Shown piece by piece: positions 20,700-32,141 of a stretch of DNA of 64,000 nt. Source of the stretch: Rusavskia elegans. Its lineage: Eukaryota > Ascomycota > Lecanoromycetes > Teloschistales > Teloschistaceae. Each line of letters opens with the position of its first letter. Within the stretch, counting starts at the first letter, position 1. The translations under genes were made by a program, and so were the position numbers. The notes below the pieces were generated by a model, which saw only the letters and a program-made list of their open reading frames with translations, made no database searches and had not been told where the DNA came from. Where the stretch lies: NCBI GenBank assembly GCA_011316305.1, contig SAUG01000035.1:372001-436000 (forward strand), in the 5' to 3' direction.

Positions 20700-22624
20700 G
20701 GCGGCTCATACCCCTTTCGCCCCTATCTGTATCCAGGAGGGAGGAACAGCTGACGCTGGGGACCGTTCAGAAAACGAGAAGGTGCTTGGACAGTGAGATG
20801 ATCCCCGGCTAGGAAAAAGAATGTGGCGTTCGGGAGGGCGAGATCGTTTGTGGACGGGATGTTATGGAGTCTACATATGCTGTGGAGGTATACGTTGGTA
20901 CCTGAAAGGATGTGAGGAGTATCTGGGACATGAGGCAGGATGAGGCAATGTTGTGTTCCTGAAGGGGAGCAGCACCCATATGTATCGCTGGGTCTTCGGT
21001 CATCGAAACGAAACATTTATTCACATTGCGGACCCATCATCCGTTCCCGTCTAGGCCATCTTCCAACAATCACCAAGACAAAGACCCATCATCGGTCTTG
21101 CTACAAGTCTAGTATCCGCATCCACCATGTCGATAAGCTGCCAAAAGAGATTCCGTCATTCAATGAACTTACATTCAGACTCCCAACCGCTCTCACAAAA
21201 ATCAAAAAGAAATGTCTGAACTAGGGAATCGAACCCCCGGACAAATTGACGCCGTAGCGGCTGCTGGCAAGTGACCCGTAAAGTAAAGTTCTCCCAAATC
21301 AGATAATTCCCTCATTATTCCTTCGATTGACGGACTGTTGTCAACGACTGTCAGACCATTCATCCAGACATGGTAATTGGTGTGATAACCCAATACCTGA
21401 GCCGAAAATTTGGTGTGCACAATTCTCTTGCCAAAGGTGCTTGACTTTGATAATGAATGAACAAGCTGAATTACTTGTTGTATGAACAGTCAATAGTAGC
21501 GAGGGGCGTTCGACAGTCGGTAGTTCCATATAGGAGCTCGCTCTGACCATTGCTTGTGTCATGCTGTACAGCTACTGCTTTTAATATTTTAGTATGCGAT
21601 ATTTGATAGATTGGGGACGTGACAACATCATTTACTCTAGAATATCTCCATGGGCGAGCTTCAATCCAGCGTGAGATGGCGTAACGATGGGGTCGAGGAG
21701 AGGCCAGCTACGAGACTATAGGATCAGACAAAACAGATAAAGTGGAAGATAATAATCGCTTTGGCATTAATAAGAGTACGAGACTGAAAGACAGAAAGAG
21801 ATTGGAAGGGTCCAGATATTTGGAACTTCGTCATACACATCCCTTATCTATGGGTTCGTTCTCTTCAGCGCGAATGGCGTGCGTAGATTCCTATCATCGA
21901 GGTTACTTCGCCTCGGTATCCGTCACTGCGATTCGCCGCCCCATATGCAGGATAGTGGATGGGACCTGCAAGGCTGCACAACGTGGACGACGGAAGCCCC
22001 ACCAGAAGTAGTCCTTATCCTCGAACCCGGACCTCTCCCTCCAGTGTGAGCCGACCACAAAGAAAGCTTTAGCAAGCAGTTTACTTCCAGTAGGTTGTTG
22101 GTGGTCCAAAATCCGGGTTATGTGCAACCGTATGGTAACAACGAACGCAGCATCACAACATGTCTCCATCAACCTGGCATTGCGGATGGTGCCAACAAGG
22201 CCCGATGTCCATCGCACTGTACCCCCGTTGCTTGTATTGTCACCGCGAGAAAGACGCATACGCGATCGTTGCGAACTCGGTCGTCAACCCACCAACGACG
22301 GTAGGGCCAGCTGCTCCGAGGCCTGCGGGGTCTTGAGGTCTCGAGGAGCAAAGACCGGAAGCAATGTCGGAATGGAAGTTGACTTTCGCACACTAAAGGG
22401 AGTCTATTGTACGTGGTCATCCTAAGGCCACTGCGAGTCCTGATTTTGGTCCCCTTGCTTCTTGTCGAACCGTAAGGCAGGTAGCTCGTTGGAGGTATCT
22501 TCAAAAGAGGGTCTTGAATGGAAGAAGTATCGCTAGAACCAGCCAGGCGATCGTATATCACCCTTTTCTTGAGTAGTCTCCATGATGCTTGTGCACCGTT
22601 CCTTGGCCTACCGCGCCAGAGTTA
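20700..22624. other. Intergenic; one tRNA-like segment, degenerate-looking frames
   Basis: Besides the tRNA-like sequence at 21204-21303, minus-strand frames at 21903-22259 (118 codons, ending GRRIAVTDTEAK) and 22169-22561 (130 codons) overlap each other in different frames. They may be remnants of an older gene, but I recognise neither. Confidence 0.4.
21204..21303 (-). ncRNA. tRNA-like or Pol III gene-like segment with B box and T-run
   Basis: On the minus strand GGGTTCGATTCCC (plus 21224-21236) is a perfect B box. A T5 run (plus 21204-21208) follows the 3' end within 15 nt. TCTGATT at 21303 can pair with GTTCAGA at 21221-21215 as an acceptor stem with one mismatch and one G-U, enclosing 89 nt. 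The D and anticodon arms do not fold convincingly, and the T stem has a mismatch at its base, so isotype cannot be given. Candidate only. Confidence 0.3.
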
Positions 22625-24661
22625 TCACCACTCGAATACATCAGTGACTGGTTCCCGGACGTTAGAGTGCCTGCTTCGAAGTTGAGACAATTTGATTTCG
22701 CCGCTCCTTGCCTGTAAATCGAACGTAACTTGGATGTCAGATATGCGTTTCCATTCTGGTACATCGGCAGCACACTTGACTTCCCCAAGACCCTCCTCTT
22801 CCAGGTTCATGATCCGTTCACACACTCGTGCTGTCAAGATGCTGTCCCATACTCCTTCTTGTCGAGGGGCAGAGTAGAGCATTGATATCGCTTTGCGGCG
22901 TAAATTTGGATCGCGGCACTTGTGGCCCACGGAGAATAGGGGACCGATGATACTATGGTCTAGCTGAAAGATTGGCTTGTGAAGAACCTTTTCGTCGGCA
23001 GCTAATTGCGCGTCGATGACTCCGGCGGCGAGATCAACGAGGTTTTCGAACATGGGCATAACTTTGTCCCAACACTGTTCTTCGTGTAGAAGTTGGAACG
23101 AGCAGATCTCCAAGTGCACAGCCGCGAGTCTAGCGTTCATCTTGAGAACCATTGCTCCCTGAAGAGACAGGCTGTTCATCACGGCAACATTTCTGTCAAG
23201 AAAGTCTTGAAAAGCAGTCATCCATTTCTCAAATATTGCTCGAAAGTAGGTACGGTCGATGTCGCAGGCATCTCGATGCTCTTGTGACTCAGTTCCTTCC
23301 CGGAAGTGGTTCAGGTGTGCGAAGTCGACTGCTCTCTGTATCCAGAGGTTCCATTGGTAATCAAGGCTGTTCCGAGCCTCCTCGAGTGAATGGAAAACAG
23401 CAGGAATTTCCGGATGAAATCCTGGGTGAGCGTTGGGTTTGACTTTGGGAAGTCGCATGGGACGTGTCCCCAGAAGCTAATGGCAAGCACACCACCAAAT
23501 CAGTGATGATGCTCCATGGCCCCACGCCAGCCCTGATTTGAGCGCTTACCTGCACTTGCTGGTTGTCAAGACGCGTGAAGACCACATCCAGAGTTTCAAG
23601 AGGCACGCACAATTGCTGTGAACTCTCTTCTCCACCAAGCTCTCTCTGTCGATCGTTCACTTGGGTCAAAATTTTTGTTCCACTGTGGATATGCGATAAC
23701 GCCGAGCCATGATGACCTCGTAATGACTGTTGGGCGATTAGCAACGGTTGGCAAGAAGTTGACTCTAGTTTCCTCACTTCGAAACAAGCAAAGAGCACGC
23801 AGGCGACCAGCGATGTATCCAGGGCTGGTTTCTTGTCACCTCCACGTGAATTGATCAGGCAGCGGATCGCTTTGTTATATTGCTGTAATGCGAAGCCGCC
23901 CTCGGCTATGTCTTTGTTAGACTTCAGTGTGCTCCGATCTCCCTTTTCAAAGCGTTCGTGCAATGATGACAACGCGATCGAGGCATGCTTCAGCGACGGC
24001 TCATGGAATGTGGCCAATGGCACCAATCGCCCCCAAAAGTCTGAAGGGAAGTAACCAGAGATTTCTACCAGTGTTCGTTCTTTGAAGAAAGCGAAGCTTC
24101 TCCTCTCTACGTCATTGTCGAAAAGCTCGAAAGCTGGCGAGGACGCTCTCCGTAGCAGAGTGCCACAGTCGGTGAAGGCATTATCTGGGATGTTCCTCAG
24201 GCATTTTGGCTCCAGGACAGGAGCGTAGCCGTCACACTTCCGGCCGGTGCTTGTGCATCGTACGCACGACGGTTTGCTTTCGTCGCACTTGACGCGTCGT
24301 ACTGTGGGTTAAGGGGTCAGCGGTCTGGCTTATGGGCCACATATATATCCTGCTTACTCCTGCCATCACTGTCAGTAATTGGAGACCACAGTGTAACCAT
24401 TCAGGGAGGTCCAAATGAATGACCACCAACCAGAGACCGCCGAACAAAGGGCCAGTGCCATCGTATTGAGGTCGACAAGCTCGGCAGAGTGCCAATGCTA
24501 CATGAAAGAAATACTACAATCACGGCAGCTGAAGAAGGGACTTACTTGCATGTAATACAACCTGTGCGGACCTTGGGCTTGCACGCACGCAGTCCTTTCC
24601 CTTTCTTACGATTGGACGAGTCGTTTGAGTTTGATGACTGGGTTGACATCCCGTTCTGCAT
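22625..24661 (-). CDS. Zn2Cys6 transcription factor with a 2-nt microexon
   Basis: Fungal binuclear zinc-cluster regulator of 573 residues. Exons on the minus strand are 24661-24546, 24359-24358, 24301-23550 and 23476-22625; introns are 186, 56 and 73 nt. The total (1722 nt) is divisible by three only with the 2-nt exon. The N terminus is basic (RKKGKGLRACKPKVRTG). The zinc cluster is split by the splice sites: GCITC, Lys and Ile made across the microexon, RRVKCDESKPSCVRC, then GRKC. The middle region carries the conserved ISGYFPSDFWGRLVPLATF and HASIALSSLHERF blocks, and the rest is the helical fungal-specific regulatory domain seen in many such factors. It acts in the nucleus; target genes unknown. 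The nearest upstream gene is the broken RTA1 family member, transcribed away from it. Confidence 0.85.
24358..24359 (-). other. Inferred 2-nt exon (GA) of the Zn2Cys6 gene
   Basis: The sequence is ATGGCAG-GA-GTAAGC on the minus strand: a good 3' splice site and a consensus 5' splice site separated by two bases. Joining the flanking exons directly is out of frame. Including GA gives codons AAG ATA and the canonical CX2CX6C spacing. Confidence 0.7.
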
Positions 24662-25625
24662 GATGAATTTCTTGAATTCGCTCCGTTCCGATTGACGAAA
24701 GCCGGCTAGTCTTGAAGACCGAGAACAAAACTAGACAGAGAGACAAAAATAGAATGCATGCATAGTACGGTACGAGCCAGCCAATGGTAACAGACAGTAG
24801 AATACTACAAGTACTGATTATCGCTGAATGTACGAGCTTGGAGGATACTGATATAATACTTTCCTTTCTCAAGGCACAGCTCAGCCTGCATCAACAGGCT
24901 GACAGAACTTCATCAATGCACGAATCCAGAGAGCCAAGCTGGACCGAAACATACTGTAGCTATTAATGCCACCGTTGACGCGTGGTTCAGCTGTGTTTAG
25001 CTGGGTTTAATTGACGACGCCACCAAGCCATGAAGGGCAAGGTCCCAATTAGTAAGCAGCATGAGTACGAGCAAGCCAATGAGAAATGAGAACGACAGAT
25101 ACCTCCTCCTGACAACATCTTTGGCTGCGCCTTCTGTTTAATTTCTGACAACTCACTTCTCACCACGAAAAATAAACCTCCAGTCTCATCATACCATTCG
25201 AGGACGTACGAGCCGACCAGTCGGTACCACGAGCCTATGAATCGGTACCCCGATACAAGGCTGAGCCGGAGGACCGACTGGACATGGGTGATTTTGCCAG
25301 TACCTCTATCGCTCCATATAGCCTCTGTTAAGCCTCAAATCCCTGATCTTGCAATTGATCTCTTGCGGCAAGTGTAATCAAACTCTTGTTTCTGAGTCCG
25401 TGGTGTAGCGTAGATATATGTCCTCGTGACATGTAGTTTTCTGGTGTTCCTTTTCTCTCTCTTTCAGTCCTATATTTGCTCTTGCACCTGCTATAAAACG
25501 ACCCTAACCTCCCTGTCTCGAATTCAATTTTAACCCGATCGGGAGCTTTCCATTGCAATCGGTTCAGTCCCCATCGTATCTCATCTGACTCTACGAGTTG
25601 TGCCTGCTTTTTTATTTAGATCACG
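24662..25625. other. Intergenic, upstream region of two divergent genes
   Basis: Between the Zn2Cys6 gene and the RTA1-family gene. A minus frame at 24606-24872 overlaps the regulator's first exon in another frame and is a shadow. No gene or repeat recognised; the promoters of both neighbours are presumably here. Confidence 0.55.
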
Positions 25626-26856
25626 ATGGGAAGCTGTCCAGGTACGTCAGGGCCCTTGTCAGATACTAATCGGTGTATGGAGTTGATATACACCTCTTTT
25701 AGCTACCCAAGTGCCTGAAAAGGATAGACTATGGAGCTTTTGTCCCAACATCGCCGCTGCTTATATCCTCGCCGTATTGTTTGCCCTTACAACGTGTGCC
25801 CACATCGGACAAGCAATCCTTTATCGCAAAAGTTACTGTTGGATCATCACTATGTCGGCACTGTGGCAGACCGTTTGTTATGTTCTTCGGATTCTCAGTA
25901 TCAAGTCCCCCGCGTCCATCGGTTACTACTCTGGCTGGTTTATATTGATTCTCGTAAGTCTTCCGGCGCTGAGCTCGAAGCTAGCTCTGTGTAGCTGACC
26001 ATTCTAGGTCTCTCCTCTGTGGACCAATGCCTTTGTGTACATGGTCATGGGTCGCATGGTGTACAATTTCACGTCCAAGGCTAGGCTGTTTGGCATCAAA
26101 GCATGGCGGTTCACCCTCTATTTTGTCGTCCTTGATATTGTGTAATATTTCTGGAATTGCCACTCTTCGGCCAATGCTAATACCGAGACAGGGCGTTCAT
26201 CATCCAGGCAGGTGGAGCGAGCTCTGCTTCCGGCCAGGGTAAATCCGAGCATGACATCTTACTTGGTGAGCAATATCAGCAGCCACCAAACATGGCCATA
26301 ATTGTCCTGCTGATCATACCTGAAGGACTTCACATCTACATGGGTGGTGTTGGATTCCAGCAGATCTTCGTGCTCGTCTTTTTCTATATAGCCTTCAGAT
26401 TCCAGCAACAGGTCAGACAAGAGAACCCCAACAGGCTGTATCAAGCCCTGTTGCTACTTTACGTGGAATACGCGGCGTTGATACTCATCACTGTGGGTGT
26501 TCTTCCCTTTGCTTGTCACCGCCAGACTAACAACATGGTTTTAGGTCCGGATTGTCTTTCGTCTGATCGAGTACTCAAAGGGTCTGGACAGCACGATACC
26601 AAACCACGAGGTCTAACAATACGTCTTCGACACTTTGCCCATGCTGGTTGCCCTGGTCATCTTTAATGTTGTCCATCCAGGCAGGATTATGCCCGGTAAA
26701 GAGAGCGACTTCCCGAGTCGCAAGGAGCGCAAGGCCTACTTCAAGACCAACACTTCGCCAAACTCTTCAGAGCTCTTGCCGACCCATGCATCGATGCCTG
26801 AGAATGCCTTTCAGCCGACCCCGCAAGTCGTGCCAAATCATGGTTACGTTCAATAA
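25626..26856 (+). pseudogene. RTA1-family membrane protein with in-frame stop
   Basis: RTA1/RTM1-like proteins are seven-helix fungal membrane proteins linked to lipid handling and resistance to toxic compounds. Six exons: 25626-25641, 25703-25953, 26008-26141, 26192-26265, 26326-26492 and 26545-26856, with introns of 50-61 nt. They join in frame and show the family blocks ILAVLFALTTCAHIGQAILY, YSGWFILILVSPLWTNAFVY, DIVAFIIQAGG, GLHIYMGGVGFQQIFVLVFF and IVFRLIEYSKG. At 26614-26616 a TAA replaces a codon between PNHEV and QYVFDTLPM. The frame then continues intact through helix seven (PMLVALVIFNVVHPG) and a hydrophilic tail to 26856. As it stands the product would be 237 residues and lack the last helix. 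All splice sites are intact, so the lesion looks recent. Alternatives are a sequencing error or stop readthrough. Confidence 0.82.
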
Positions 26857-27323
26857 CAGTGTTCTCAACTCAAAGCGAGTAGTATCCAGCTTGAAGACAA
26901 TCCGAGTCATGAGGATTGTATGCCAGCGGGAAGGTTCGGAGATGAGTCTTGGGGGACTTCAAGGGCAGGTTAGGAGTGTTCGGATTTGCCATTGCGTATC
27001 TGTGGCGCAGGAAAGCAACTACAGGATACGTAGCGATTTGATAAACCAAAAATATATCGTGTATCTCATGTCCTCGAGGCTTATAATGTGTTATGCTGCA
27101 GCAATACTCGTAAATTGAGTGGCTCTAAGTCGTAAGGAAAGCGCCAAGGACAAACCGGGCCTAGCACCACTAGCGCAAACGCGAAGGCACTTTCCCAACG
27201 CGTCACCCAGAAAAACGACACTTTGAAGGAAGCACCAATGATGATTGGAAATGACGACTTAAGTTCAAGCCACTCAAAACCACATAGCAGGTGTCGGTAC
27301 TCATCATCTTCATGACGGTCACC
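26857..27323. other. Intergenic between the RTA1-family gene and CAF-1
   Basis: 3' flank of the RTA1-family gene and promoter of the CAF-1 gene. Short frames only. Confidence 0.6.
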
Positions 27324-29415
27324 ATGGACACAATGACCCTCCCCATCTCCCCCAAGAACCACCTCAAGCGGACCTACAGTGACACAAGACTCAAGACACC
27401 CCTTCCAGACAGCGTCAAAGCACCCATACCGTTAGAAGCTCCAGTAAAATCAACATTGGACTCTAGCACGCAAATGCCTCTCTTGCCTAGCCAACCTGCA
27501 GCGTCGGTCACCGTACCTGATTCTGCAAATCTACTTTCACATCCTGCTACCCCGTTTAATGCCACCAGTGCTCCAGCAGCTACCACCACTCCTCTAAACC
27601 CAGCAAAGAAACGAACAAAGCTGACGGAATCAGAAAAGGAAGTAAAACGTCTGGAAAAGGAGGCAAAAGAGCTGGAAAAAGCCAATCAAAAGGCGAAAAA
27701 GGAAGAGGAGAAGATCCGAAAGGAAGAGGAGAAAGCGAAGAAGGACGAGGAGCGTCGGGCCAAAGATGCAGAGAAGGAGAAGAAACGTCAAGAAAAAGAG
27801 GAGCAGGCACGGCTGAAGGAAGAAGAGAATAGAAAGAAAGAGGAGGAAAAGGAGAAGAAGCACAAGGTTGGCCTTGCTTTGCCCAGTGTCAGATTCAGGG
27901 CTAATGCTCCGCTAGTGTCAAATGCGTCTCAACGCTTTCTTTGCTCCCCCAATTTCAACGAATGATGAATCGACTACATCAATAACCCCAGGGAGCCCAT
28001 CGCCTGTCAATAGCCGTCGTAGCTCGGTTATATCACTTCATGGAGAAGACACACCAACTAGAGAACGCTCTGCATCGGCAACGCCCGGGAAACCAAGACT
28101 CTCTGAGTATGCTCGACGCTTTCCACCGTTCTTCCTGCAGTCATATACTACCTTGGCGCCTTCTAGTCGCTTTGAGAGAGATGAAGAAGGGTTGCAATAC
28201 ACACAAAGACAGATTGATGAGAGGTTATCGGACCCATCGACTACATATTACAAGGGCAGCTTCGATCCAAACGAAATTTTGCATCTGGCACCGTACAAGC
28301 GGCGGAAGTTCAACGGGCCTCAGCCGTGTGTGAAGGAGATCATGGAGCGGCTGCACGGCACATCGCAGAATCCCATTGACCTTACGGAGTCCCAAAGATG
28401 GAAAATAGCTCAGCAGCCTTTGGACCTCTTAAAGACCATCCCCACTAAATTCCTGAAGTTCATCGAAGACGTCCGCCCACCGTACATTGGAACCTACACA
28501 AGAGTACGAGATCCGGCGATAGCTCGTCAGATCTGCCGGAACCCTTTCACCCGAGGCCTTCCAACGACAGACTATGACTATGATTCGGAAGCCGAATGGG
28601 AGGAGCCAGGGGAAGGTGAAGACCTTGACTCAGAAGGAGAGGAGGAAATAGAATCCGAAGACGGTGATGATATGGAGGGTTTCCTGGACGACGAGGACTC
28701 GGCAGAATCGGCAAAGGCGCTGCAGAAGCGCCGACTTGTCACAGGGAATCTCGAACCTATCTCCACGGGGCTCTGTTGGGAAGACGACAGCAATTATCAA
28801 GCACTTAGAGACCTGGCTCAGTACCAGTTGGAGGTTATGCTCGGTAGGTCTTCTTATGAGTAAGTAGGAACTCTCACTGAATTGCTAGCAGAGAACCCGA
28901 AAGTGCCCATTGATCCCTACTCTACCGCATATTGGCAGACTGCACCTTCGACTACTCTCCCCACAGCAACTTCATGTCTTTCGCAACCGGTAATGGATCC
29001 CCCTCGAATACCCCTAACCACAATGAATCATGCGAACCTTCCGATACAATACCCTACCTCAGCCTTGGATGGCGTAAAACCACCTACCAGCACTCCCGCA
29101 ATACATCCAAACAAGATATCCAAACCATCGAAGCGCATAGTGGCTCCCGAGGTAATGGAGGACTTCAAGCGAGCTGTCGATGGGAGTGATTTGACGAAGG
29201 CGGGTCTGATCGAGATCTTGAAGAAACAGTAAGCATTCGATACCAGCATAAATTGCCCTCGCTGTTTAAGCCTGGCTGCTAACGAGTGATTCAGATTCCC
29301 TAAGCAGTCGAAAGATGCCATTAAAGACACGCTCGGCATGATCGCGGAGCGGTTAGGCTCGAAAGAAAAAGACAAGAGATGGTTTGTCAAAGATCCGTCC
29401 AAAAGCAATGTATGA
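27324..29415 (+). CDS. Chromatin assembly factor 1 large subunit (p150/Cac1-like)
   Basis: CAF-1 deposits H3-H4 behind replication forks with PCNA. Exons are 27324-27866, 27916-28843, 28892-29228 and 29295-29415, introns 48-66 nt, protein 642 residues. Features in order: a Ser/Thr/Pro-rich N terminus; a highly charged KER region (about residues 90-180, almost only Lys, Glu and Arg) that is a long single helix; MRLNAFFAPP, which resembles a PCNA-interaction or conserved p150 block; the p150 core with YARRFPPFFLQSYTTLAP and HLAPYKRRKFNG; the acidic ED region (residues about 390-440); and KRRLVTGNLEPISTGLCWED followed by the PIDPYSTAYW block across intron 2. The last two exons form a C-terminal winged-helix-like region. 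The start ATG at 27324 has a good context (CACCATGG); 27312 is an alternative. Confidence 0.9.
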
Positions 29416-30541
29416 GATGTGCATACGTCCCATCAAAATCCGATGAAGTGTCGAAGCTATTAGAAGGAACTTTTGGCAGCATTATTGATTGCATTACAGG
29501 GAAATTTTAATGAAGTTGCTGTATGTTCGGGGCTGCGGAGTGAGCATCAACATCATCATTAAAAGCACAGCACCGAGTCTTTCGCTACCGTCACTCGCTC
29601 ATGTTTGCAGGAGCAATATATCCCATGGGCTGGATCATTTGGCGGCGTTTCCTGTCCTTACGCATTTTTATCTAAGAACAAGAGTAATCTTTATAGCTTT
29701 TGATGGCTACTATTGTACCTCATCAAACATCCATATCAGATGATAGAATCTCTAACATTGCTGCCATTATCGCCGCTCCTTTTGTTTCCGTCGACAGTAC
29801 TATCATTTCCATTCCATTCTATCCAGACGATAAACCAACCATGTGAGCCAGCTGTTCGTAACTCTCCGTTCGCGCTTCCTTCTATATGGACGAAGAAGGG
29901 GGTAGATACGCAGGCTACGAAACACGGGCCTTCGATGGCGGAGATAAAGGGGGGTGAATATCTATTTTTATATTCGCTGGGGTGTATTCCGAATTGGGAT
30001 AGACGGTTGGCGGGGATTCGTTGGTTCGAAAAGGGGATGGGAGGGCGATGAGCTGAGGATAAGGTACCCGTGGGAAGAAAGAAGCTGTGTTGGGTTTTGC
30101 GGTTGTTATTGTTATTGTGGTTATTATTGTGGTGGAGAAGATGTGTGTGAAGGGTAGATAGATGCTCTGCTGCTGCTATTCCGACGTTGGGTTGAGCCTT
30201 TCTGTGTACTTAACGATGGATTTACGTATTGGACAAAATTCGTGCTAGATTCTTTTGTGGTCTGTAGAGGTATTTTGGCCAGTAGGATAAATAGGGTTGA
30301 GTTGGTTCGTCCTGTTTTTCTTGATAGGAGATGAGCTAATGATGGATTATCCACCAGTGGTGTGCAATATACGCTGACGATCTCGCCGATTGTAGAGAGA
30401 ATAAATTTGATGATTTTTCAGCCTACTCTGTTTACCGTCGAGCCATCACTGGAATCAATCTTTCCCCTAATTCAATCCACCAGGCGATTTCACCTCCCTT
30501 CATGAATGCATCCATCGATCCAAACTCCCCTCGCAAGAACA
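29416..30541. other. Intergenic, convergent 3' flanks
   Basis: Lies between CAF-1 (plus) and the GST gene (minus), both ending here. It is AT-rich with a GTTATT/GTGG-rich imperfect repeat near 30100-30140. A plus frame at 29713-30051 has no recognisable domain. Confidence 0.55.
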
Positions 30542-31336
30542 TCACTCATCATCATCAAGCTCCTCATAATGCCTCCAAATCCCACTACTATATCCCAGCC
30601 GTCTCTCACTCTCCAAATACGCCTTCACATTCTCCAACCCCTTGACCCTCTCATACAAATCCCAAACACCCTTATATTCGCCCCCATCCCTCAACTTCTT
30701 CACCGCATTCGGGAACGCAAAATTGACTCCATCCAATCCCTGAAACAGCACCAGGTCCGCGTACGTCAACTGCCCTCCATATAGGTATACCCCTTCTTTA
30801 TTCTGCTCGAGCACATTTTCGAAATGGGCTAGGAACTTGGGGAGACGGTTGCGTGTGTAGTCCTTTGCTCTTTTGATGGCAGCCTCTTTCTGATTTTCGT
30901 AGTAGTCGCCTACGGCGATGGGATGATGGGTGTCGTGCGCTTCGTTGGAGAAGCCATCCAGCGCCGTGAGAGCCAATTGGTTGACACGGTAGATTGCGTT
31001 CTCATCATCTGAAGGGACGAGGTCGAGTTTGGGGCCGAGGTAGAGGAGGATGTTGGGGAGTTGGCTGATGTAGAGGTCGCCGTGTTGAAGGATTGGAGGG
31101 GCAAAGTGGGGGATGTTGGGGGGTGGGGCGTTGGAAGAGGGGGATGTGAGGGACATGAGGGTTTTCATTCCTGAGTCGGGGTTGGAGTTGGTGACGTCGG
31201 TGTAAGGGGTGGAGGTTACTTCGAAGCAGAGACGGATGGGTTCGGCGCGGCCGGGGATGGTGGGCCAGTAGTGGAGGAGGTAGGGCGGGGAGGAGCCGGT
31301 GGTGCGGGCACGTTTGTGGTCGGGGGAGGAAGTCAT
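30542..31336 (-). CDS. Glutathione S-transferase-like protein
   Basis: Single exon, 264 residues. The N-terminal thioredoxin-like domain begins near residue 19 with LLHYWPTIPGRAEPIRLCFE, and its glutathione-binding turn is ISQLPNILLYLG, with Gln-Leu-Pro in place of the common Glu-Ser. The helical C-terminal domain runs from about residue 120 (VNQLALTALDGFSNEAHDTH), with FENVLEQN and the conserved N-capping box LTYADLVLFQGLDG. The catalytic Tyr of sigma-like GSTs could be the one in LHYW. Overall length and domain order fit cytosolic sigma-like or fungal GSTs that conjugate glutathione to electrophiles. The first 15 residues are a basic extension (KRARTTGSS). Substrate cannot be inferred. Confidence 0.85.
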   Translation of the reverse strand: MTSSPDHKRARTTGSSPPYLLHYWPTIPGRAEPIRLCFEVTSTPYTDVTNSNPDSGMKTLMSLTSPSSNAPPPNIPHFAPPILQHGDLYISQLPNILLYLGPKLDLVPSDDENAIYRVNQLALTALDGFSNEAHDTHHPIAVGDYYENQKEAAIKRAKDYTRNRLPKFLAHFENVLEQNKEGVYLYGGQLTYADLVLFQGLDGVNFAFPNAVKKLRDGGEYKGVWDLYERVKGLENVKAYLESERRLGYSSGIWRHYEELDDDE

Positions 31337-32141
31337 TGTGATGTTCTGTAGAAGGTGGTGTTTGAATGGAGCTGAGGGTTGCTTTGTGTTATGTTGGTAA
31401 CACCTGGTGAAGTGGATGAATGGGTCTGGTGAGAGCGGTTCAAAGGACTATTGATATGCTGAATGGATGCCTGATTTACAGACGAAGCCGGTAGAAGACG
31501 ATGTAACGTGGATGATCAAGCAGCAGGAGCTGGTATACATGAGGTGTATTCGAGGCTTGAAGCTATGATGCAAGGCTTGACGTAAGCAGTAGACGACCAA
31601 GACAACAGGCACCAATTCCGGACCTCTTACCTTGAGCCAACGAGATTGCAGGCTCGACACGAGAAATGAAGCTGCTCATTGACTGCCATGATCAGCTAGC
31701 CAATGCTGCACCTTAACAGAAGAGCTGAGATCGAATGATGTCGTTATTGATGAGGTCCGAGTTACCCTCGCGGAGACGCACTCGGCAGTTAGAGGTGGCT
31801 ATCGATAAGGGTTTGGCCCAGAAAGTGCCCTTGTCTTGGATCCACCCGTACTCGTATTTCTTCCGCCTGGTGTACGGTAGAATGGCCGAACGACGGCATG
31901 GCAACGTTCCTAGGACCTGTTGGTAGGCTGATAGCGGACCGGGAGCATCTTGCAAAATCTGATCAACGATTGGCGGGATAATGCATACAAGATCGGATCA
32001 GCCGTAGAAAGGCGCTGCTAGATTCGTGGCTTCTTGGGTAAAGCATGGTCACCGCCTAGCCGTATGTGACGTTGTAGTACTGTGAAACATCGCTGGAAGA
32101 TCGCATGGGAACTTAGTTTCGTGAAGAGCCTTCATGTCATT
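31337..32141. other. Intergenic between GST and NOB1
   Basis: GST promoter and NOB1 3' flank. Overlapping frames at 31713-31955 (minus) and 31735-31926 (plus) are mutual shadows with no features. Confidence 0.55.

Noticed and set aside
24302..24320. CCTTAAC near the 3' splice site as a U12-type branch point
   Set aside because: The flanking introns have ordinary U2-type GTAAG donors, and a CTAAC/TTAAC-type branch sequence is normal for fungal U2 introns.
22625..26856. Possible secondary-metabolite or resistance cluster (Zn2Cys6 regulator plus RTA1-type protein)
   Set aside because: No synthase, oxidoreductase set or transporter lies nearby, and the flanking genes are housekeeping (NOP10, CAF-1).
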